Shown: piece after piece, positions 24,745 through 29,319 of the stretch | Position numbering within the stretch: the first letter of the stretch is position 1 | How the letters are laid out: every line of letters starts with the position of its first letter | Origin: CAZYZQ01 sp964652075 | GTDB lineage: Bacteria > Bacillota > Clostridia > Oscillospirales > Oscillospiraceae | Length of the DNA stretch: 29,319 nt | Assembly (NCBI GenBank): GCA_964652075.1 | Contig: CAZYZQ010000008.1 | Span: 1-29,319, forward strand | Direction: 5' to 3' | The notes under the pieces: generated by a model | The model's database searches: none | Told to the model about the DNA's origin: nothing | The model's input: only the letters and a program-made list of their open reading frames with translations | Translations under genes and position numbers: made by a program

Positions 24745-24895
24745 AATCTCCCCCCCTATTCTATAATATCAGTTTACCTCATATTCTGCCATTTGATAAT
24801 TCACGCTTTCTCCAAATCGGCGCAGACAAAACTGGGCAGGCTGCACAAAGTTGAGCCGCCGCACAGTTTCTCATTCAGAAATTCCCGGCGCTCCC

Positions 24896-24924
24896 TTGCA
24901 GCTTTGTTATCTTTGGTCTATAAT
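24896..24924 (+). promoter_or_regulatory. Promoter of the C-glycoside-deglycosidase-like operon
   Basis: -35 TTGCAG (24896-24901), a 17-base spacer and consensus -10 TATAAT (24919-24924). Confidence 0.85.
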
Positions 24925-24938
24925 AATACCAGAATATC

Positions 24939-24962
24939 AGCCCGCGCGGCGGGCTTTTATTT
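24939..24962 (+). terminator. Terminator-like hairpin in the leader of the deglycosidase-like operon
   Basis: AGCCCGC (24939-24945), loop GCG, GCGGGCT (24949-24955), then TTTTATTT. It lies just after the predicted transcription start (~24931) and before the GGGAGG ribosome site (24969-24974). It has the form of an intrinsic terminator or of a 5' stabilising hairpin. Confidence 0.6.
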
Positions 24963-24982
24963 CAATTTGGGAGGGAATCGCT

Positions 24983-25852
24983 ATGTATCATTACGACCGG
25001 AAGGGCCCGAAGCGCGGCATTGCGTTCTACAGCTACTCCGCCGAGTTCGGCCTGACCAAGACGCTCGAGGATTGCTTCGAGGACACCCACGACATGGGCG
25101 CCCACGGCATTGAAATCCTCGCCAACACGCACATTGAGAACTACCCCTACCCCACCGACGAATGGGTGGAAAACTGGTTCCGTCTGTGCGACAAGTACGA
25201 GATCGTCCCCGTCGAGTACGGCAACTGGATCGACTCGCACGTGCTCGGCAGCCGCGACCTGACGACCGAGGAGTCCTACGAGATGCTCGCGCGCGACATC
25301 CGTCTGGCGCACCGTCTGGGCTTCACCGTCATGCGCACGAAGATGCCCGTTATCAACGGCAAGCTCGAGCCGGTGCTCAACTGGCGCGAGATCATCAAGA
25401 TGGCGCTGCCGCTGGCCGAGAAGCTCAACATGAAGATGTGCCCCGAGATCCACACGCCCTCGAACCTCAAGGGCGAGATGGTCGGCGCGTTCGTCGACTT
25501 CATCAAGGAGACCGGCACGAAGAACTTCGGCCTGAACATCGACCTGTCCGTCTTCCGCACAAACTTTGAGGGCAGCCACCGCAACCCCGACGTCGTGCCG
25601 AACGTGCCGGAGGATCTGATCCCGCTGCTGCCGTACGTCTACTGCATCCACGGCAAGTTCAACCACATGTCCGACGACTTCGAGGAGACGACGATCCCCT
25701 ATCCGGAGATCATCAAGATCCTGCAGGACTACGGCTGGGACGGTTACCTGCTCTCCGAGTACGAGGGCGCGGACAAGTACGAGCCGGGCTACGAGGTCGG
25801 CCAGACGCTGCGCAAGCAGCATATCATGCTCAAAAACCTGTTGGGCGATTAA
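24983..25852 (+). CDS. C-glycoside deglycosidase alpha-subunit-like protein (TIM-barrel epimerase fold)
   Basis: The 289-residue protein has the sugar phosphate isomerase/epimerase barrel and a plausible metal-ligand set: Glu155 in MCPEIHTPS, Asp187 in LNIDLSVF, His223 in YCIHGKFNHM and Glu259 in LLSEYEGAD. Those segments, and the DUF6379-type gene 12 bases downstream, match the alpha/beta organisation of C-glycoside deglycosidases, which cleave the C-C bond between a 3-oxo sugar and an aglycone with a divalent metal. The alternative is an ordinary sugar epimerase. The usual Gfo/Idh/MocA-type oxidase that makes the 3-oxo sugar is not in this window. The ATG at 24983 has GGGAGG 8 bases upstream; the open frame to 24851 crosses the promoter and was not used. 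Its own promoter and leader hairpin precede it. Confidence 0.75.
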   Translation: MYHYDRKGPKRGIAFYSYSAEFGLTKTLEDCFEDTHDMGAHGIEILANTHIENYPYPTDEWVENWFRLCDKYEIVPVEYGNWIDSHVLGSRDLTTEESYEMLARDIRLAHRLGFTVMRTKMPVINGKLEPVLNWREIIKMALPLAEKLNMKMCPEIHTPSNLKGEMVGAFVDFIKETGTKNFGLNIDLSVFRTNFEGSHRNPDVVPNVPEDLIPLLPYVYCIHGKFNHMSDDFEETTIPYPEIIKILQDYGWDGYLLSEYEGADKYEPGYEVGQTLRKQHIMLKNLLGD

Positions 25853-25864
25853 GGAGGAGTCACG

Positions 25865-26305
25865 ATGGAAAGAGAAGTCATCCAGTCGGTGGGGTTCCGC
25901 AACACCGTTGAAAACGGCGAGGTCACCGGCTTCCAGCTCAAGATCCGCCTGCCGTACTATCGCGGCGTCTTCCTGAGCCAGCTGCGCCCCGGCACGCTGA
26001 TCGTGGACGGCGAGCGCTTTGAAAAAGAGGACATTGTCTGGAACATCAAGGGTGAGGACTTCACCTACGAGGAGATGAAGACCGACTTCCAGACGCACTG
26101 GGCCGTCACAATCCCGGCGGTTCTGAAGGTCAAGAAGCCCGGCGGCCTGAAACAGGGCTACCACGACCTGACCTACGGGTTCTGCTTCACCTCGTCCTAC
26201 ATGCCCCCGATCATGCAGGACGCCCTCGACCCGGACTCCGAGAGCAAGATCTTCATGCCCGAGTTCGGCCACCACGTCAACCAGCGCAGACTGCTGATTG
26301 TCTGA
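25865..26305 (+). CDS. C-glycoside deglycosidase beta-subunit-like protein (DUF6379)
   Basis: A 146-residue soluble protein recognised from VGFRNTVENGEVTGFQLKIR (9-28), LPYYRGVFLSQLRPGTLIVD (29-48), KKPGGLKQGYHDL (90-102) and SYMPP (111-115), which fit the DUF6379/C-glycoside-deglycosidase beta-subunit family. In the characterised enzymes the small subunit packs on the barrel subunit and is needed for activity. The spacing (12 bases, with AAGGAGG in the gap) and co-direction with the barrel gene support a two-subunit enzyme. The recognition rests on memory of the family and should be tested by a profile search. A strong terminator follows. Confidence 0.78.
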   Translation: MEREVIQSVGFRNTVENGEVTGFQLKIRLPYYRGVFLSQLRPGTLIVDGERFEKEDIVWNIKGEDFTYEEMKTDFQTHWAVTIPAVLKVKKPGGLKQGYHDLTYGFCFTSSYMPPIMQDALDPDSESKIFMPEFGHHVNQRRLLIV

Positions 26306-26312
26306 GAAAGAA

Positions 26313-26357
26313 ACCACCCCCGCCCGGAGGAAATCTCCGGGCGGGGGTGGTCTGTTT
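26313..26357 (+). terminator. Terminator of the deglycosidase-like operon
   Basis: 16-base arms (26313-26328 and 26336-26351) rich in G+C, then CTGTTTTG. It lies 8 bases after the stop codon. Confidence 0.85.
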
Positions 26358-26373
26358 TGCGGTGCATCTCGTC

Positions 26374-26395
26374 GGGCGCACACACAGGTGCGCCC
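26374..26395. repeat. REP-like palindrome
   Basis: GGGCGCAC (26374-26381), a 6-base loop, GTGCGCCC (26388-26395), followed by CTACGG. Palindromes of this type, with GGGCG...CGCCCCTAC, are commonly scattered between genes in Clostridia genomes. Downstream, GCACAAATTCTGCACCGCCC (26422-26441) resembles the left flank of MITE copy 3. Confidence 0.65.
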
Positions 26396-26459
26396 CTACG
26401 GCGGTTGTTGGGGGTGCATCCCGCACAAATTCTGCACCGCCCTACGGGGTGTACGTATC

Positions 26460-26559
26460 NNNNNNNNNNNNNNNNNNNNNNNNNNNNNNNNNNNNNNNNN
26501 NNNNNNNNNNNNNNNNNNNNNNNNNNNNNNNNNNNNNNNNNNNNNNNNNNNNNNNNNNN
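26460..26559. other. Assembly gap (100 N)
   Basis: Exactly 100 unknown bases, the conventional filler for a scaffold gap of unknown length. The sequence before it resembles dispersed repeats, which probably caused the break. The true distance between the deglycosidase-like operon and the XRE gene is therefore not known. Confidence 0.98.
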
Positions 26560-26564
26560 TCCGT

Positions 26565-26789
26565 TCAAGTCTCGCAGCGGGGATAGGGCTTGCGCTCATT
26601 TGTCAGGCCGACGAGATAGTCCACACTGACGCCGTAAAACGCAGCAAGCCGGACGGCCAGCTCCAGCGGGAGCGGCCGTTCGCCGCGCTCATATTTTGAA
26701 TAGAGCGACTGGTCGCACAGCAAATAGTCCGCAATCTGCTGCTGCCGCAAGTCGGAATCTTCCCGTAAATCTCGAATCCGTAATCGCAT
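26565..26789 (-). CDS. Small XRE-family (helix-turn-helix) regulator
   Basis: A 74-residue protein consisting of a Cro/CI-type helix-turn-helix: MRLRIRDLREDSDLRQQQIA, then YLLCDQSLYSKYERGERPL (22-40) with the recognition-helix pattern and the typical YERGERPLPLEL turn, ending VSVDYLVGLT. It resembles the stand-alone XRE repressors found widely in Clostridia. The start at 26789 was chosen because the family starts with ...RIRDLRE, and no strong ribosome site is visible at either start (26789 or 26810). The stop lies 6 bases from the assembly gap. It is divergent to the small gene at 26881, whose promoter contains a palindrome that this protein might bind (inference). Confidence 0.9.
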   Translation of the reverse strand: MRLRIRDLREDSDLRQQQIADYLLCDQSLYSKYERGERPLPLELAVRLAAFYGVSVDYLVGLTNERKPYPRCET

Positions 26790-26831
26790 CGTTATCACCG
26801 TGCTAAGCATAGTCGATACAGATTCGTCATA

Positions 26832-26860
26832 TTGACATTTTGGACTATATGTCCTAAAAT
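26832..26860 (+). promoter_or_regulatory. Promoter with an operator-like palindrome in its spacer
   Basis: Perfect -35 TTGACA (26832-26837), a 17-base spacer, -10 TAAAAT (26855-26860). The spacer holds GGAC-TATAT-GTCC (26842-26854), a symmetric site where a dimeric repressor would block RNA polymerase. Confidence 0.85.
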
Positions 26861-26880
26861 TGCAGCGGGAGGCGATTACA

Positions 26881-27033
26881 GTGGCAGATTACAAACAACT
26901 CTATTTCCAGCTTTTCGCCGCGCTGGCGGATGCGGTGGAGGCGCTGGAGGCGGCGAACTACGGCAGGGCGCGGGATATCCTGACGGCAGCACAGCAGTTG
27001 ACCGAGGAGCAGTTCATGGATGCGGATGAATAA
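26881..27033 (+). CDS. Small conserved-looking protein, 50 residues
   Basis: A GTG start with GGGAGG 8-10 bases upstream gives a 50-residue acidic, helical protein (begins MADYKQLYFQLFAALADAVE, ends EEQFMDADE). It resembles short helical proteins (DYKxLYxxLFxA... type) annotated as hypothetical beside XRE regulators and in mobile regions of Clostridia. No function is known to me. It has a near-consensus promoter with a palindrome, and a following bidirectional terminator, so it is a complete small gene. Confidence 0.8.
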   Translation: MADYKQLYFQLFAALADAVEALEAANYGRARDILTAAQQLTEEQFMDADE

Positions 27034-27083
27034 AAACGACAGCGCGTGAGAATGAGATTGTCCTCACGCGCTGCCGTTTCTGA
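27034..27083. terminator. Terminator of the small gene
   Basis: Arms 27034-27050 and 27063-27079 (17 bases with one mismatch), 12-base loop, starting AAA and ending TTT. It overlaps the end of the stop codon. Confidence 0.8.
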
Positions 27084-27184
27084 TCCCCACAGGACGCCCC
27101 ACAGGAAGCGGCCCCTTCTGGGCGGGATATTTGGCACTTTCTACAAATCCGACGGGCATCTTCCACAAAGTTGGCGGCGTTACC

Positions 27185-27213
27185 TTGTCTTTTGCCTGCA
27201 TAAGGTTTATACT
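27185..27213 (+). promoter_or_regulatory. Promoter of the VOC-family gene
   Basis: -35 TTGTCT (27185-27190), a 17-base spacer, -10 TATACT (27208-27213). A TTGACA at 27224 has no matching -10. Confidence 0.65.
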
Positions 27214-27266
27214 TGATATAAGGTTGACACAAAGTTCCAACTATTCGTAACACAGGAGGGCTTCCC

Positions 27267-27728
27267 ATGCATGTAACCAAGGTGACGCAGCTCGGCATTT
27301 TGACGGACGATCTGCAAAAGGCCATCGCTGACTATGAGAAAAACGGCATCTGCGGCTGGGAACGGTTCGATTTCCGCCCCACCGATATCCCGGATATGCT
27401 GCAGGACGGCGTGCCCGGCGACCTCGCATTCGACGGGGCCATGTACCACGGCGGCGGCTTCGACATTGAACTGATTCAGCCGCTGACGGAGGGCGTATTC
27501 ATGGAGTTTCTGCGCACGCACGGCCCCGGCCTGCACCATGTCGCGTTTGACGACGACGACGATTTCGACACGATCCTCGCGGACGCGCGGCAGCGCGGCA
27601 AGCCGCCGATCCTGACCATCACCGACGGACAGGTGCGCGGCGGGTTCGCCTATCTCGACACGTTTGACGAGCTGGGCTACTACATCGAGCTGCACAAGGG
27701 CGGCCCCGATCTGGAGGGCAAGCCGTAA
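27267..27728 (+). CDS. VOC (glyoxalase/bleomycin-resistance superfamily) protein
   Basis: A 153-residue protein with the two-module VOC pattern: VTKVTQLGILTDDLQKAIAD at the start, GGGFDIELIQPL (63-73), GPGLHHVAFDDDDD (87-99) and GYYIELHKGG (137-146). The metal ligands of this superfamily correspond to Glu68, His90/91 and Glu141, but the first ligand position, usually His, is Gln8, so metal binding may be altered. Related proteins include methylmalonyl-CoA epimerases and lyases, and a precise reaction cannot be assigned. AGGAGG lies 8 bases before the ATG. It is monocistronic, ending at a terminator. Confidence 0.87.
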   Translation: MHVTKVTQLGILTDDLQKAIADYEKNGICGWERFDFRPTDIPDMLQDGVPGDLAFDGAMYHGGGFDIELIQPLTEGVFMEFLRTHGPGLHHVAFDDDDDFDTILADARQRGKPPILTITDGQVRGGFAYLDTFDELGYYIELHKGGPDLEGKP

Positions 27729-27764
27729 GAAAGCAGAAGATCTGTGTGCAGTAAAGGAGAAATG

Positions 27765-27805
27765 CCCACCCGGAAGCAACTGCTTCCGGGCGGGTTTTGC
27801 CTTTT
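27765..27805 (+). terminator. Terminator of the VOC gene
   Basis: 14-base arms 27765-27778 and 27781-27794 with one mismatch, then TTTTGCCTTTT. Confidence 0.8.
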
Positions 27806-27810
27806 CATGT

Positions 27811-28090
27811 GGCGCAACGCGAATTCTGCACCGCTCCCAATAGAACGACTCCCGTGAGCGCCCCGAAGGGGGAGCTGGCGGCGATAGCCGTCTGAAGGGG
27901 GACGCGGCAGGGAGTTGCAAAACAGCCTTCGGCGAATTCGTAAAATCCAAGATTCTGCGTCCCATTCGCGGCTCTGCATCTTGCGCAAGTCCATCCCCCT
28001 TTCGTCACGGGCGATCGCCCGTGCCACCTCCCCCTCTGGGGAGGTTACGGGGGTGTTCTATTGGAAGATCATGCAAAATTTCGGTGTATC
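27811..28090. repeat. MITE-like palindromic element, copy 3
   Basis: The clearest copy. Perfect 10-base terminal inverted repeats CCAATAGAAC (27837-27846) and GTTCTATTGG (28055-28064) bound a 228-bp core, and imperfect complementarity continues ~27 bases outward on both sides. It lacks about 57 bases of the inner module present in copies 1 and 2 (from ACCCTCGGCCC to GGCGTGTCAT), so it is a shorter variant. No transposase is encoded. Confidence 0.85.
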
Positions 28091-28093
28091 CTC

Positions 28094-29119
28094 TCAATCA
28101 TCCTTATGCGCCGCGTAGAACGCGTCGTAGTCCTTGAGCATGACCTGCAAAAGCGTGGGGGTGTCGAGGTTGTAGGGGCAGCGGGAGGCGCAGTGGTTGC
28201 AGTGGATGCAGTCCTCGATTTTGTGCATCTTCTGATACCACTCGTCCGTCATATAGGGCTTGTACGGCGAGCGCCTGAGCAGCATCGCCATGCGCGCGGC
28301 CTGCGGAATGTCGATCCCGGCGGCGCAGGGCAGGCAGTAGCCGCACGAGCGGCAGAAGTTGTGCGACAGCTCCACGCGGTCGCGGTCGATGACCGCCTGC
28401 AGCTCCGGCGTCATCTGCTGCCCCTTTTCGGTCAGCTCGAGCCACTCCGCCAGCTCCCACTCGTGCTGGATGCCCCAGATCGGCACGACGTGCGGGTGCT
28501 GCTGCATGAACGCATAGCACGCCGCGGCGTTTTGCAGCATCCCGCCGGACAGGCCCTTCATCGCGATGAAGCCCATGTCGGCCCGCTCGCAGGCAGCGAG
28601 GATCTCGAGATCCTTCTCCGACGCGAGGTAGCAGAACGGGAACTGCAGCGTCTCAAAGTTGCCGGACGCAACCGCCTCCAGCGCCACCCACGGGCGGTGG
28701 TTCGTGATGCCGATATGGCGAATATACCCCTTCCTTTGCGCCTCCAGCGCCGCCGCGAACGGGCCGTCCGGATCGTTCGGGTCGGGCAGCGTCGCGGGGT
28801 TGTGAAACTGGAACAGGTCAATGTAGTCCGTGCGCAGACGGCGCAGGCTCAGCTCGATGTGCTGCTGCACGGTCTTTTTGTCCGCGCCGCCGCTCTTCGT
28901 GGAGATGATGACCTCGCGCCGGATGCCGTCGAAGGCCGCGCCGAGCTTCTCCTCGCTGTCGGTGTAGGCGTTGGCCGTGTCGAAATAGTTGACGCCCGCG
29001 TCGAACGCGCGGCGCACGAGGCGCACGGCGTCCTCCTTCGGGATGCGCTGGATCGGCAGCGCGCCGAAGGCCGTCTTTGACACGCGCAGCTCCGTCTTTC
29101 CAAGTCTGACAAATTCCAT
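28094..29119 (-). CDS. Aldo/keto reductase with C-terminal ferredoxin domain
   Basis: A 341-residue protein: an aldo/keto reductase barrel beginning MEFVRLGKTELRVSKTAFGA, with the catalytic tetrad positions Asp47 and Tyr52 (NYFDTANAYTDS), Lys75 (ISTKSG) and His106 (FQFHNP). It is fused to a C-terminal iron-sulfur part with CRSCGYCLPC (256-265) and CIHCNHCASRCPYN (304-317), which can hold one or two 4Fe-4S clusters. Such ferredoxin-fused reductases are common in anaerobic Clostridia and are thought to couple NAD(P)H or ferredoxin to carbonyl reduction; the substrate is unknown. The ATG at 29119 has AGGAGG 8 bases upstream. A flavodoxin-like reductase gene ends 63 bases upstream on the same strand. 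Confidence 0.92.
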   Translation of the reverse strand: MEFVRLGKTELRVSKTAFGALPIQRIPKEDAVRLVRRAFDAGVNYFDTANAYTDSEEKLGAAFDGIRREVIISTKSGGADKKTVQQHIELSLRRLRTDYIDLFQFHNPATLPDPNDPDGPFAAALEAQRKGYIRHIGITNHRPWVALEAVASGNFETLQFPFCYLASEKDLEILAACERADMGFIAMKGLSGGMLQNAAACYAFMQQHPHVVPIWGIQHEWELAEWLELTEKGQQMTPELQAVIDRDRVELSHNFCRSCGYCLPCAAGIDIPQAARMAMLLRRSPYKPYMTDEWYQKMHKIEDCIHCNHCASRCPYNLDTPTLLQVMLKDYDAFYAAHKDD

Positions 29120-29182
29120 CCTGAATTCCTCCTGCTTTTTATCGGCTGAGGCGTTCACATGGAATCCACCCTCGCCGTATCG

Positions 29183-29319
29183 TTAGAGTTTCTCTGCCAG
29201 CGCAGCGGCCATCTTGCAGCCGTCGGTCTTTGCAATGTCGCCGGCGTTCAGGACGCCGGGCACGAGCACCTGCCCGATCATATGCCAGTTCAGCAGCGCG
29301 GCGGAGCGCTCGATCGGGA
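29183..29319 (-). CDS. Flavodoxin-like NAD(P)H-dependent reductase, C-terminal end (partial)
   Basis: The 44 visible residues, running into the right edge, contain ALLNWHMIGQVLVPGVLNAG followed by DIAKTDGCKMAAALAEKL. The W...G.vlvpGV...GdI pattern is found at the C-terminus of flavodoxin-fold NADPH-dependent FMN reductases. Only the end is present, so the call is tentative. It lies just upstream of the ferredoxin-fused aldo/keto reductase in the same direction, and the pair may form a redox operon. Confidence 0.6.
   Translation of the reverse strand, partial: PIERSAALLNWHMIGQVLVPGVLNAGDIAKTDGCKMAAALAEKL

Noticed and set aside
24962..26383. A minus-strand open frame of 473 codons
   Set aside because: It lies opposite the deglycosidase-like pair, with Val/Leu/Asp-rich shadow composition and no recognisable domain.
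26560..26580. GTTCAAGTC beside the gap, reminiscent of a tRNA T loop
   Set aside because: The adjacent bases do not pair as a T stem, and the stretch lies at the stop of the XRE gene.
1..29319. CRISPR arrays, tRNA or rRNA genes, insertion-sequence transposases or an origin
   Set aside because: I saw no regular spacer-repeat series, no cloverleaf or rRNA sequence and no transposase or integrase motif. Absence in the 100-N gap cannot be judged.

Overview
The window is a GC-rich (roughly two-thirds G+C by eye) bacterial chromosomal scaffold with strong Shine-Dalgarno sites (AGGAGG), sigma70-type promoters with 17-base spacers, DnaD-domain and DnaC/DnaI-type replication proteins, an SLH-domain protein, a cytidylate-kinase-like protein, a redox-cofactor aldo/keto reductase and many small lipoproteins. 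This mix points to an anaerobic high-GC Clostridia member, most likely Oscillospiraceae/Oscillospirales of the gut; species cannot be named from the sequence alone. A run of exactly 100 N (26460-26559) shows it is a draft or metagenome scaffold.

Layout: (1) 1-2343, the 3' end of aspS, a lipoprotein gene and a decayed tandem paralog. (2) 2392-4403, a cytidylate-kinase-like gene with an A+T-rich, frameshifted trypsin-like protease below it, followed by a stray copy of the kinase gene's 3' end, which looks like an old insertion at a gene end. (3) 4608-5468, a secreted beta-sandwich-like protein and a rubredoxin. (4) 5520-8230 on the minus strand: dnaC-like, dnaD-like and rsmG. (5) 8352-12221: a TIM-barrel sugar epimerase, a DUF2207-type membrane protein, a MarR regulator and a lipocalin-like lipoprotein. 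(6) 12279-18399 on the minus strand: a U32 peptidase, maf, mreC, mreD and PBP2, i.e. an envelope-elongation cluster without mreB in view. (7) 18505-22962: a YD-repeat lipoprotein, a clostripain-family (C11) lipoprotein and mnmE, translationally coupled to it. (8) 23420-24744: a frameshifted SLH protein. (9) 24983-26305: a two-gene operon resembling the alpha and beta subunits of C-glycoside deglycosidases. (10) 26460-29319: assembly gap, XRE regulator, small protein, VOC-family protein, ferredoxin-type aldo/keto reductase and the end of a flavodoxin-like reductase.

Three related 230-300 bp palindromic, MITE-like repeats (about 19311-19620, 23052-23360, 27811-28090) sit in the intergenic spaces of the right half, and an orphan arm lies at 22975. 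The most notable biology is the C-glycoside-deglycosidase-like pair, whose leader carries a terminator-like hairpin, and the gene-end insertion carrying the protease.
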